Assembly: GCA_037179335.1 (NCBI GenBank)
Contig: JAKZHN010000003.1
Coordinates: 930,001-994,000 of the forward strand
Direction: 5' to 3'
DNA: 64,000 nt
From: Cyclaneusma minus
Taxonomy: Eukaryota; Ascomycota; Leotiomycetes; Marthamycetales; Marthamycetaceae
Part shown: positions 11,435 through 22,126 of the stretch, in pieces
Layout of the letters: each line of letters begins with the position of its first letter
Numbering within the stretch: position 1 is the first letter of the stretch
The notes under the pieces: model-generated
Database searches by the model: none
Seen by the model: the letters and a program-made list of their open reading frames with translations, nothing else
Told to the model about the DNA's origin: nothing
Made by a program: the position numbers and the translations under genes

Positions 11435-12129
11435 AGGGCTGAGCTGAGCGGTTCATTTGGGTTGGGCGTTAGACGGCGAACAAAATACGCGATAGCATTA
11501 TGTACAACAACATTGTGTACAAAGCATGGGGTTAGGGACCGTTAATTCTTCTCGGAATTCCAACTGTTTGGGACCCGAAATCCTTCTACCATTTCGAGAA
11601 ATCTGTATGGAGTCCAATGCCTGTGACCCTGAATACTTCGCCAAAACATTTCATCCCCGACACATTCAATGCTTGAGAACATCCGCTGCACACCCTTCTC
11701 AAAGACACTTAAAGATCGTCCATGGTATAAGGGGTACACAGTATCACCACCTAGGCTTAGATATCGAGATGACTGCAGGATAGGTAGCTAGGCTTTCAGT
11801 GAAATGGTCGTGTGGTCGGTGAATCATGGTTTGCTCCTTCACATATCACATCAGTTCGACCTCCCTTAGAAGGAAGATCCGGCCGTTAAAGCCTAATACA
11901 GAGAGACCTCCCCGGTCGTTCGTTCCTTTGACAGCCGTCAAGTCTCGCTGGTTTGCATTCGCACTTCGTCTCCACCGTGCCATCTGGAACGCCCAGATTC
12001 TTCTCTCCAGACCCAAGCATTCACCAAACCCCATACAGCTCTTCATTAACATCAAAACCCATACAACTTCCTCAGCATCCAAAACCCATACAACTTCCTC
12101 AACATCCAAACTCATACAACTTCCTCAAC
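11435..12129. other. Intergenic region with a 26-bp repeat in the leader of the second MYND gene
   Basis: The first ~600 bases show nothing definite. Just before the next ATG, at about 12050-12128, a unit of about 26 bp built around CATACAACTTCCTCA occurs three times with few changes. The frame is open through it, so a longer protein starting at 11953 is possible, but the repeat looks like untranslated leader. Confidence 0.5.
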
Positions 12130-13236
12130 ATGCCCCACTTTACGAGCCCGCCAGAATTTGGCGACTCTGAGCCAGTAGCCAGCATAATCGACATGTCCAA
12201 ACTCAACATCAACAAGAGGGCAGCTCCCAGCCCCGACCCAATCTCACCGTCCGCCTTGCCACTTCCCTCCTCTACGAGCACCTCAGAATCTGGAGAGCCA
12301 GTATCCAGTGAACACGACATTTCCAGCCTCGACCTCAACGACACGGCAGCTTCCACCCCCAGCCCAACCTCTCCGGCCGCCTTGCCACGTCAATGTGCCT
12401 CCTGCAAGAAGCCCGAGACAGACTCGCCATTCTCGCACTGCGCCGCATGCCCCAAGACCCTCTACTGCTCTCGAGAATGCCAGAAGTCAGACTGGAAGAT
12501 GCACAAAATCATCTGCCCCCACGCCACCAGCAAGTCCAAGGCTTCCAACCCCGAGCCCCCCCTCTACTGCTCTCGCGAATGCCAGGAAGCAGACTGTTCC
12601 AAACCTGCGATCTGCCAGAAAGCAGGCTGTTCCAACCCCGCAACAATCCGCGGCCGTTTCTACACCAGCTCGCCGCCTGGATATTCGGTCCAGGACTTCC
12701 TCTACAATCAACCCGAGGAAGATGTCTACGGCCTGCTGATTGACTGCTTCCGCATGCGCGTGGAGGACGAGTGGGAGTTTGCAGACAACTGCATTGGAAT
12801 CTACGCCGAGCCTCCTGATAGCCCCGTGCTTCCCTTCATCAACTTCCTAAATCTGGCAGAAAAGAGGAAGGGAGTATTGCCTACGTGGTGGGAGGAGAAC
12901 GTGGACATATTTGAACCCCCTGTTCACTTTCGTGATGAAGAAAATTGGTTTGAGGGAAATAAGTTCAAGTGCATCACGCTGGCTCAGAATAGGCGCGGGG
13001 CGAACTTCCATAACATCTTCCGTCCGACTGAGAAGGAGAAGATTCAGGAGTATTATGAGGACGACATGATGCATTGGAAGCTGAGGGTCTTGGGAGAGAA
13101 GATCTATGGGACTGCTTGTAATCCGGGATTCTACATTCGGACTCCGGAGCCAGCGCAAGAGTCAGGGCAAGAGTCGGGGCAAGAGTCAGGGCAGAAGTCA
13201 GGGCAGAAGTCAGGGCAAGATTCAGGGCAAGAATGA
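12130..13236 (+). CDS. MYND-type zinc finger protein, paralogue 2
   Basis: 368 aa from the ATG at 12130; an in-frame upstream ATG at 11953 would add 59 residues across a repeat. A Ser/Pro-rich N-terminus is followed by a complete MYND finger (Cys89, Cys92, Cys104, Cys107, Cys113, Cys117, His125, Cys129). At about 145-170 there is a partial second copy of the finger (LYCSRECQ repeated, then further cysteines). The C-terminal domain aligns with the upstream gene (GLLIDCFRMRVEDEW, FLNLAEKRK, VLPTWW, LGEKIYG). The last ~28 residues are SGQE/SGQK repeats. Same orientation and 0.7 kb spacing indicate tandem duplication. Molecular role unknown. Confidence 0.83.
   Translation: MPHFTSPPEFGDSEPVASIIDMSKLNINKRAAPSPDPISPSALPLPSSTSTSESGEPVSSEHDISSLDLNDTAASTPSPTSPAALPRQCASCKKPETDSPFSHCAACPKTLYCSRECQKSDWKMHKIICPHATSKSKASNPEPPLYCSRECQEADCSKPAICQKAGCSNPATIRGRFYTSSPPGYSVQDFLYNQPEEDVYGLLIDCFRMRVEDEWEFADNCIGIYAEPPDSPVLPFINFLNLAEKRKGVLPTWWEENVDIFEPPVHFRDEENWFEGNKFKCITLAQNRRGANFHNIFRPTEKEKIQEYYEDDMMHWKLRVLGEKIYGTACNPGFYIRTPEPAQESGQESGQESGQKSGQKSGQDSGQE
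13146..13235 (+). repeat. 12-bp tandem repeat coding for SGQ-E/K/D
   Basis: The 3' end of the MYND paralogue 2 reading frame consists of six to seven 12-bp units close to GAGTCAGGGCAA. They encode four-residue repeats Ser-Gly-Gln-Glu/Lys/Asp. The unit length is a multiple of three, so copy number can change without breaking the frame. Confidence 0.85.
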
Positions 13237-14770
13237 AGGTTCCCGCCAACTACTTTGGTGGCATCGATATCTCCCGTGCTTTACCAGAGGTCTGGCTTTC
13301 TATTATTCGGATGTCACGGTGTTTGAGCCTAGGCAGGGGTTTGTTCTCGACAGGTTAACTTGGACCCGTCAAAGCGTATATGCAAATGAGCGTAACTTTA
13401 CTGTTGTCCAGAAAACAAAGGCCGGGAAAGGTCTTTCTACGTTAGCTTCCAATTAGAGCGGTTATCCTTTCAAAACCGGCCAATAAGCAAAAGTAATTCA
13501 TCGATCACACGACTCTTTTGTGCATGTGACTCTACCCCTTTGAAGCGTAAGAGGTGGCGAGAGGATGTGAAACCATACTTCTCATTCTGAAATACGGTAT
13601 CTTACAATCCGGAAGCATTGGAATTTGGAACCAGAAAATGGGTTCGTGGCTTCGTTTGAGGAGTTATAAGAAAAAGATCGTGTTTTTCATGATCTCCGGA
13701 AAATTTGCAAGCTATTGATATATGGCTTATAGTTTCCGTCGACGTGCGACAAAACCTTTTCTCTCGTTTTTGTGATATATATCCTAGAGACCCGGCTGCC
13801 ATCATTCGGTGGTAGGGAAGTGAACCGGTGGGTGGGGGTGGGCGTAACGGAGGGATCTGGAATCGACAGCGTGGTACAGAGTGGCAGAGTCTGTAATATG
13901 TTTTGCCATTAACGTGTAACAAAACTGCTAGTTTTTCTCGATATATACATTAGGCCCTCCAGTACCTAAACAATGACATGGTGTAGTACTTTGCAAATTC
14001 TGATCCCGACTTCGCTTACTCGTTAGGCTTAGGCAAGGTCAGAGAAATCTGAAAGTAGCAGATAGCTTCAAACTAGCACCAGAACAAAAGTTGAAAAAAA
14101 TGGCCAAAAAGCTAGGCATGAAAGTTATAAGGATGAGACTAGCATTTTTGTAATCTACGAGAAATTTGCAAGATATTGGTATGCGATTCGTATTTCTGTC
14201 GACGTGCGACAAAACTACATTTTTTCTTCTATACACTTGCTAGACCTCTGATTGGTTGGCTGTTTTCATGTGCGCCTAGGCCTCCGTTCTTCGGTGTCGA
14301 GTGCATGAACCGGTGGAAATGGGCGAGGGTGACAGAGAATCCAAACATCGGTAGAGCGGTTCCCTTGGTTTTTCTGCCACTCAGTCCAAGCACCCATCAA
14401 TGAGTTTCACCACCAAAGCTTAGAACTATTTCACAACTCCAGAGGTGATTCAGCATAACCCCCTTTTCTATTTAACTCGAACTTCTTTTTTGGGTGGTTC
14501 GGAGAAGTGGGCTGCGATTGGACACGGTCCGCGGGTCTGTTTTCTTGAATTCTTGATCTCGTATTGCTCCCTTATTTGTGGTCCCTCCTCTGGTCCGAGG
14601 TTTTGTAGAATCCAGAGAAACCCTCACAACCGCATATAATCGAGTCTTAAGTCCTCCTTGGCAACATCAAATGACAATGGCGGTAGGTCTATGGCAGCCA
14701 TCGAATATGCGATGGCAGAGTACCGTTCCTGATGTGACCTGTCTCTATTCCCAACATATTACAAATCCAT
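13237..14770. other. Intergenic region with a diverged internal duplication
   Basis: No coding region is convincing. Two related ~140-bp segments, about 13660-13800 and 14120-14260, share AAATTTGCAAG-ATTG and GTCGACGTGCGACAAAAC at an offset of about 460 bases. A third, weaker match begins near 13918. Confidence 0.55.
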
Positions 14771-15259
14771 TTATAGCACCCTGCACAGCAACATTCCCCC
14801 AACCTTTCTTTCCACGCATTCTCTCGCCTCCATAACCCCCCTATCCGTAGTGACATACAGCGCTTCTCCCGGCCTCGTCAAGCCTTTCACATAATTCGCT
14901 TCTTTCCCTCTCACGATCTTGCCCAGTCCCTCAACATCCATCCATATCCTTTTCGTCGGCTTAGACACCATTTTCAGTTCCTTCAGCACCGGCTCGTTGT
15001 TCCAGTACTTCAATCCTAACCAGAGCCGTCGCGAGGCAACATTCTCTTGTGTGATGGGCTCGGGAACGTATGTGGACAGGCTGTCCATAGGCGGTGGTGT
15101 TGGTCCAGCGCGGGTTACGGAGGAGAGATAGCCGGATTGTTGGAGAGCGAGGGAGAGGGAGAGGATCATGTTGGTATTGGGGACGGAGGTTAGGCCGAGG
15201 CGGGCCTTGGAGGCATTCTGGAGGTGGGAGCAGACGTGGGAAAGGATGACGAGAGACAT
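14771..15259 (-). CDS. MRPS8: Mitochondrial small-subunit ribosomal protein uS8m
   Basis: 162 aa, single exon. Component of the mitochondrial ribosome small subunit, binding central-domain rRNA. Start MSLVILSHVCSHLQNA is typical of fungal uS8m; the C-terminal signature TDRGVMEARE...KVGGMLLCRVL is the conserved S8 ending. Length fits fungal uS8m. It is divergent from the proline-rich gene at 15916, leaving about 650 bases of shared upstream DNA. A longer minus-strand frame upstream (15299-15892) is likely leader or chance. Confidence 0.93.
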   Translation of the reverse strand: MSLVILSHVCSHLQNASKARLGLTSVPNTNMILSLSLALQQSGYLSSVTRAGPTPPPMDSLSTYVPEPITQENVASRRLWLGLKYWNNEPVLKELKMVSKPTKRIWMDVEGLGKIVRGKEANYVKGLTRPGEALYVTTDRGVMEARECVERKVGGMLLCRVL

Positions 15260-15915
15260 GGCGGGCGAATTTGAGGTATGTTACTCGGGAGATGAATTCT
15301 AGGCCTGCGCGGCCCTTGGTGGAAGATACTGGTGACTTGAGGATTGAAGGTGTTGGTCTCGTGTGTTTTCGACACTGAAGATTATGGAGTTAGCTTTACG
15401 ATTGGGTGGTCTGGCGCGGGGAATTCGACTATGTACCTCAAGGAGAAGCAGATGAAACGTAATAGACACGGGGAAGTGGGTTGAATTATTTGCGCCGAAG
15501 CGTTCACAGTCCGCGATGGCGATGTTGAAGTCGCGGAAATAATTATTCGAGGTCTGCAGCTGCCCGAAACGCTCTAGCGCGATTTGAGCTTTTGGAGACC
15601 TCAGGCACTCCAGCCTCGCCGCGGTGCGGACTGGGAGCCTATTTTTATCTGAGGGCGACGATGATTCGCAGCCTGTAGCCGCCGAAGCTGCAGCCAGCGC
15701 GATGACATGTAAAGCCGCCGCGACGATCTTCAATCCATTTAAGTAAAGCCGTTTCCTCTGTCGTCGTTTCTGTCCATTTTCCTGCGCTTTCTTCTGTATG
15801 TTTCCTTCGCGATTGCTGTCACTTTTCGCTGGCGGGCGCGCATCTTTCCTCTGCTTGTGAATTGCTTCATTTCTGTGTTCGGTACCCCGCATTTGCTCTC
15901 AATCAGTCAACCATC
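15260..15915. other. Divergent promoter between uS8m and the proline-rich gene
   Basis: A minus-strand open frame (15299-15892) covers most of it, but the translation is rich in basic residues without domains and it sits exactly where the uS8m promoter/leader must be. I treat the segment as regulatory. Confidence 0.45.
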
Positions 15916-17608
15916 ATGGCTGCTCGGCCCGGCGAAGAGTTGGTTGCGACATTGTGAGTGATCATGCTTTTATTTCAATATATATTTCAATATAGGTCCA
16001 TGTTAAGTTCTCTCCAGATTTGCAGATGTTCATTATTACTATGGTCCTCCCTCCGCAAAGCCACCCCATCATCGATTTGACAAGGCTTCCTACGTGTACT
16101 TGTTCGAAACTCCATCCCAAAGAAGAGCACGCCTTGAAATCGCAAACAATGCCGAAACCCCGAATCAAGATGCCTTCTGCGGCTGTCAGTATTCATCTGC
16201 GCGACCCAGGAAAGGAAGTATCTGACTGGTGCCAAATACAGACTTGGATGGAAGCCATGTCGAATACTCCTACAAGCACCCGTCTTTGGTGACAGTCATC
16301 GTCACTAGCAATCACAGTACGAATCGAAACAGTCCGGCACCCAATGATACGAGTCAATGGCATCTGCCCACATTCGACCCTCGCAACGAGACCAAATACA
16401 TGTACCGTCTCCACACCATCGATATCTATTTCTGGACAAAAGAAGATGCACTAGACTTCGTCAACGCAGCGAGGCGAGTGCTTCCTTCCCAGCAAACCAC
16501 TATCCGAGATGAGCCTGCACCACCACCACCCCATATGGATCAGACAAGTGCTGTGGTGCAAAAGTTGGAACACATGGCCGTCTCCGATCCATCTTATGGA
16601 CATGGTCGAGATTCCAGAGGAAGTGCTTCAAGGGGTAATATTGTGCCAACATTTGCTCCTCCTCCAACCAACGCTACACCCCAACCTGCTCCGCAAGAAC
16701 CGCAGCGGCCTGCAGCATTCTCCCCTATGGCCTACAACCCCGCTGCTCCGGCCGCACCAGAAACGGTCAGGCATCGTGAGAAAACGCCGCCTCCTGAAGA
16801 TGATGCCCCAAATCCGCTCATGGCAGCAGCCATGTCTGACCAGGGTCAATCCTTCACCCAATCTGCATATCAACCTCAGATCCAGTCTCCAGGCCCACAT
16901 AATTCCTATTTTCCTAGCACGGCCCAGCAACCGCCTCCAACACCCAGCTTCCAGTCTCCTTATGCTCCCTCTCAGCAAACTACCTCCCCTCCACCACACC
17001 CCGGAATCCAACATTCCCATACCTTCCCTGCCTCTCCTCCTCCGCCTACCAATTCGGTAGGGAACGCATATCACCAAAACATATATGCGCAGACGGCCCC
17101 TGGGCAAATAGCATCTGGAGGATTTGCCGCGCCCCCACCGCCTCCCTCAGCTCCAACTCAATACGCAAACTACCCAGCGTCCCCCGGTTTTGCGCCTTCT
17201 GGAGCACTGAGTCCCGCATTCAGTCCTCCACCCACTGGTGGACACAGCGCAACACCTCCCACCTACCAACAATCCATCTCTTCGCCACCTCCACACACCT
17301 CTTCGTTCCCCCAGTCGGTGCATTCTCCACCTCCTCACGGTTATTCCCAATTCCAGTACCAGCCAACATCTCACACGCAAGCGAACCCCAATGCCGCGAT
17401 TATGTCTGTCTATTCAGGAGGCGGAGCTGCTTCAGCTGGGGCGGGAATGGACTACAAAATCCACCAGCAGGCGTATAGGCCGACGGAGGGAGAGCACATG
17501 GGGAAGGTCAAGGATAAGGAGCCGAGGGGGAAGCTGGAAGAACGGGCGGGACGGCTGGAGAAGGGCGTTACGGGCTTTTTGAAGAAGATTGAGAAGAAGT
17601 ACGGGTAG
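15916..17608 (+). CDS. Conserved-looking proline-rich protein of unknown function
   Basis: 523 aa. Model: join(15916..15953, 16018..16184, 16242..17608), phases agree; the second intron has donor GTCAGT and a CTGAC branch motif. Residues 1-150 form a compact domain (FADVHYYYGPP, ASYVYLFE, YSYKHPSLVTVIVTS, YMYRLHTIDIYFWTKEDAL) that reads like a globular, possibly PH-like fold. Residues ~160-460 are low-complexity Pro/Ser/Gln/Tyr-rich and probably disordered. The end is charged and helical (KLEERAGRLEKGVTGFLKKIEKKYG). I do not recognise the family; the layout suggests a scaffold or trafficking adaptor, which is inference only. Confidence 0.8.
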
Positions 17609-18896
17609 ATATCTCAGCTGGAAGGTGCAGGCATGGGCGACGGTAGGGTGTACGTCTGTTATTGCATGTGTTTTGGCCATTTAGCGACAACTTCATATAC
17701 CTGGTGTGTTCTCGATACTTGATTTGCTTCTGATTGTTTGGCTGTTTCTCACAATCTAGCTTTTCTATGGTTCTCAAGTCTGTGGTACTACTCAATTACT
17801 GCTAATCTTCCAGTTTGTTCATGCTACTTGGTTGGTTTCCAAAAACTTTCGTCAGGTCCAATGAGGTAGCAAAAAGCAATGGGTTCAAACGACGAGATGA
17901 TCTAAACTCCAAGATTATACCTTTTACCTCCACGAGCATGAAACAACGTACTCTGGTATTGCAAATATCCTGGCCAACTGACTGAGCTGAGCTTGGGGCT
18001 GGCGCGTACCCCTGAAAATGGCCAGTCGAGACTCGAAGAACGCGATGCCACTGGACTAGTGTTTGCTACATGATGTGGTTAGCTATTCAACCGCTCCTGT
18101 AGTATATGAATTCACCCCCACTCCTCTCCTATGGTGGAGTCTTGTCAAATGGTGAGACATGGCTGCCACACCCTGAGGGCGTGGGGGGCCGTATCACGGC
18201 ACGGCACGGAATGCTTGTAAGTTTCTTGCAGGATGGCGCTCCGCACCTGGCCGCTTCATTTCGATGACCATGTTACTGTTCCTCAAGCCTCGAGTATTGT
18301 TTCTCGAGCCTTGCATATTGTTCCGCAAACCTTGGATGTTCTATCTCTGGTTGGTCATTCTCTCTTACTTCTGTCAGATTCTCCTAGGTAACCTAAGACC
18401 CGTCTCTATTCACAGAGTGCGGAGCCTCCGCGCAGCCTCGTCTCTTTGGGTGACATGCAGCCTGTATAAGAGTTCAAGGTGGGTCCAAATGTTGCTGTAG
18501 ATCATTCCCATGAGCTACTCAACCGGATGGCCTCTGAAGTCTCATATTCAGCGATATCTTTCACTTCTTCCACGTCTACCTAATGACGAGCACTCGGGAC
18601 ACAGAATCACGCAAGTAATTCAAACGCAAGATGCTAAAAGCATGAGACTGACGTGGGAATAGTGTTGGAGTCCAGCCATGGGTCCATTACGAATGAATCA
18701 CGTCGGCCTAACACGCCCAATTACTTGCCTTCCCCACTCGATCAGAGTCAGACCATACCTCTTCAATTCATAGGCCACCAATCACTACGGTCCGACACGA
18801 TCAATTCCTCGCTCTCCCCACTGTCATAAACCGCACCGCGTCCACCTATAAGCCATCAGACTTCGGTGGGGTCCAACCACTCAGAAGAAGGTCAAG
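17609..18896. other. Intergenic region
   Basis: No gene recognised. A degenerate 21-bp repeat occurs at 18281-18343 (separate entry). The last 100 bases precede the start of the membrane-protein gene. Confidence 0.5.
18281..18343. repeat. Three degenerate 21-bp units
   Basis: Units start CCTCAAGCCTCGAGTATTGTT, TCTCGAGCCTTGCATATTGTT and CCGCAAACCTTGGATGTTCTA. They lie inside a short plus-strand open frame (18264-18500) where they give a seven-residue repeat of the type FLKPRVL / FLEPCIL / FRKPWMF. I cannot tell whether the frame is expressed. Confidence 0.5.
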
Positions 18897-20214
18897 ATGC
18901 CTCCACTCCGAGTCTATTCGCCCAAACTGCGCCGCAAAGTCAAACCACCCTTTACAGCGACCAGGCCCTTATCAAAGGCTCCGAAACCAATCTTCAATGA
19001 ATCTCGTCAGAGTACAAAAGGCCTTTACGCATGTCTCGATAGTCGGCGAGAATAATGATAACGTCAAGCCCAACTGACATGTCGTACTGGCATTGCTGTC
19101 CACATTCGTTATATTCCTAGCACTAACTGCTGTTGCCGCTGCCGACCCAACGAAATCTATGGTCATCGCTTTTGGGACAATTGGAGTCGTCGTATTTATC
19201 TGTATTGTCGGTGCTCTGATCCTTGATTTCTGGAGGCATAGTCAGTCTCCTTCTAATGCAGTTCTGGATTGTAACCGGGCCTTGCTGACATTTGCAGATC
19301 AGCACAAATACAGACGAAATCTGAGCAATACAGCATTGACTGTAGTCTTCATGGTGCCACTCATGACGGCTCTCTATGCATTTCTATGGTATCCAGATCT
19401 CAATACGCAAATACTACATATTAGTTCTGATTACGTGGTACGTCCTGAATTCTTGTAGGGAGGTATCCCTTCTCATGGTATTTAGTCTCAAGCCACGTTC
19501 CCATCCGTGGCGTTGTTCCAGCGCCTAGATTGGACATCACAAGCTGAGCTTCTCGGCAAAGGCAGATCAAAGTGCTATTTGGGCTGGTATGTTTATGATA
19601 AGAACAACGTAGCATGCTCCCCCCTCAGCCAAGCACAACTATCGAATACAGCCTGTCACTGCAACGAAACATGGACACATGATGTGGTCGAGAATTTCGA
19701 CTTTCAAAACGTCACTTACCGCTACCTAAATTACCAAACGCCCTTAACCTTCGTGGACACAACGCCAACATACCTGATGCTCCTCCAAGTTTTCTTCAAC
19801 TACAACGCAACTCAAGCCTACGACGACGACACAGATACGCCATCCCCATCCGTCTACCTCGCCGTCTACGATGCCTCACTCACTCTCGAACAAGCCCTTG
19901 ACAACGACTATACCAGAATGATTCTGATCGACGCCAACGCCATAACCTCCGTCAACCTCGGTCTCAACTACCGCATCACTCCTTCCATGGGCATGTCAGC
20001 CTACAACTACTCGCTATCCATCAGCACTATCCAAAATGACGGTCTAGTGTGCAACACGGGCCTGAATGACAGCTACCCGTGCCAAACAGCATCCCATCCT
20101 CCGCTTGAGCAGAGGTGCAGGAGGTTGAGAACTCCGAGGATGTTTTCTGTGGCCGCTATTATTGTCATCGGGTCGTTGCTCTCAGGCCGTACATGGGCTT
20201 TCATGTCATTGTAA
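18897..20214 (+). CDS. Membrane protein with a cysteine-containing, N-glycosylated ectodomain; family unknown
   Basis: About 377 aa. Tentative model: join(18897..19041, 19121..19240, 19298..19437, 19486..20214). Exon 1 encodes a basic cytosolic segment (KLRRKVKPPF). Exon 2 carries a transmembrane helix (VIAFGTIGVVVFICIVGALI) and exon 3 a second one (ALTVVFMVPLMTALYAFLWY). The long last exon encodes an ectodomain of about 200 residues with Asn-glycosylation sequons (NET, NVT, NAT, NYS, NDS) and several cysteines. The 57-nt second intron lacks stops but has GTCAGT, CTGAC and TTTGCAG. The first donor is uncertain (19033 or 19042). A hydrophobic C-terminus suggests a third helix; splicing there may differ. 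Function unknown. Confidence 0.55.
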
Positions 20215-20651
20215 TTTGTATAGTTGCTCGGTTTCGTCCCATCATCAGCGCTGCGATACAACTTTGAGCTGCTCGATTACCTAGCTACCTTGCCTACTGA
20301 ACTGCTGCTTGAAGACGGAAGGCTGATGGCTTTGTCGGTCAGCAATAATAACATGAGATCTGAAAAAAGGTGGTCTCGAACAATATTTATGAAATCTGGC
20401 TCCTGATATCGTCCCAAGTAAGCATACAACATGAGTATCCAAAGACTTCTGCTTTGCGTGTAGCGGCAGTGGACTGTGGAGCCAAGATCTACGAGTCGCG
20501 GTTTTGACTTTACGGCTTTCACCGCCTCCGACCAAATCGGGCCTAGCGCCTTTCCTATCCGGCAGAAAAGTGCAGCTGCTCATCTACGCTCGTACTTGAT
20601 CGTCTTACTTTTGCGACATTCAACCCGACCGGACCTTCCAGAAAATCGAAA
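20215..20651. other. Intergenic region
   Basis: Promoter region of the Cms1 gene. In one frame a short extension from the previous gene reads as a hydrophobic segment ending near 20268, so the preceding gene may extend here with a further intron. Nothing else is evident. Confidence 0.4.
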
Positions 20652-21485
20652 ATGCCATCCACCGACGCCAAAACAGCGAATTCCAAGAAGCGGAAAGCCG
20701 CCGAGGTAGCAGAAGAGCCTCAGACCACAACGAAGCGAGTAGCAAAGAAGAAGAAGAAGACCAAGGCAAAGGACAATGAAGCCGACGAAGATTTGGACCT
20801 CGAGGCAGGTCTGAACAAGGCATTCTCGCATATGGACAACCAGCTGCTAGCCGACTACCTCGCGCAAAAGACCCGACGATTCGAGAGCGACCTGAGTGCT
20901 GTGGAGCTTCAGGACCGCTACATCCCAGGTACTGCGACTTTGAATGCCCTCGAAGCCAGCAGATGCTAACCTCAAATAGCAAACCGCATACGCGACACCA
21001 CATCATGGGACAAGCCTCGAAATCTCGAAAACCTACCTGCCTTCCTCGAGAAATTTTCCCAGGACCCGAAAGCGCTGAAATCGCCGTCTTCGAAATCGAA
21101 AGGAGCTCCCCATACGATCGTGGTTACAGGTGCTGGCATAAGGGCAGCCGATCTTGCACGATCCCTCCGAAAGCTAGACCCAAAGGTTGCCAAATTGTTC
21201 GCCAAGCATATCAAGATATCAGAATCCATTGCTTTCCTGAAGGAGAACAAGGTAGGACTAGCAGTGGGTACGCCAGCGCGGCTCATTGATCTGATCGAAG
21301 ATGGTGCTTTGGTGTTGGATGATTTGAAGAGTCTCGTTGTGGATGCCAGCCATATCGACATCAAGAAGCAGGGAATTCTGGAGATGAAGGATACACAGAT
21401 ACCCTTAATTCGGTTGCTGAGCAAGTCTGAGATTAGGGATCGGCTGGGAGAGCCGGAGAAGGGGATTGATCTCATGTTCTACTGA
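20652..21485 (+). CDS. CMS1: Cms1-like small-subunit processome protein
   Basis: 260 aa. Model: join(20652..20928, 20980..21485), with GTACTG donor, TGCTAAC branch and TAG acceptor. A lysine-rich nuclear/nucleolar N-terminus (KKKKKTKAK) is followed by a region with a degraded DEAD-box-helicase-like fold: TIVVTGAGIRAADLARSLR, KHIKISE, VGLAVGTPARLIDLIEDGAL, LKSLVVDASHID, and the ending GIDLMFY. No Walker A or DEAD motif is visible, as is normal for Cms1, which associates with early 40S ribosome assembly. Length is close to the yeast protein. Identity confident from the motif series. Confidence 0.88.
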
Positions 21486-22126
21486 TGCGGTTACTGAGAA
21501 TTTGGAGTTGGGGAGAGAACAAAACGATACCAACCGGGCCTGTAGGCAGTCCTGCGGCAAGTCGGCGAAACTAAGTTACATCCGGCAGCTGGAGTCACCT
21601 TTTCTCGGTCGAAGTTAGGGGCATCGTGAAATCGTCAAATCAAGCTAGCGCCCACAAGAAAGTGCCATGGAAAAGTCTGTATACCGCTTGATATTGACCT
21701 GACTTGAATTCTACGGCACGTATTCGTGATTTCTTTTCGTTCCACTGCCTATATTTCTAGTCTTCCATCTCAGAATGCTCCGAGTATCTGCGAGCTCTCT
21801 CGGGGAAGTCGTGCCTCCCCGTGGAATTTGAACTTTTCAGGTCGTCAGACCACGGTATTTGGGTGTTATGCCTGCTCAAGCTGCAAGAACTCCCACCCTC
21901 ATGCATTCACGCGCGGTTGAATTGTGCTCCTCTGTCCACCACGCCGGTCTTTTTTGATCTCATCTGTTGTCTGTTCACTGTTCAAACTCGCTCAAGATCA
22001 AGACTACAACAGAAAAATCACACTCACTTTTTACATACTGCAAGCAGCTTCTTTCCAGAGAGCTTTTACGTCACCCTTTTTTTTGGCCTCTCTACGCACG
22101 CGCAGGGCGTGTACAATTCAGAAGAC
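21486..22126. other. Intergenic region
   Basis: No gene recognised. The last 50 bases are the likely leader of the CFEM-type gene. Confidence 0.45.

Noticed and set aside
15299..15892. 197-codon minus-strand frame upstream of uS8m
   Set aside because: It occupies the shared promoter of two divergent genes and its translation lacks recognisable features. A short hydrophobic stretch is not enough to call a protein.
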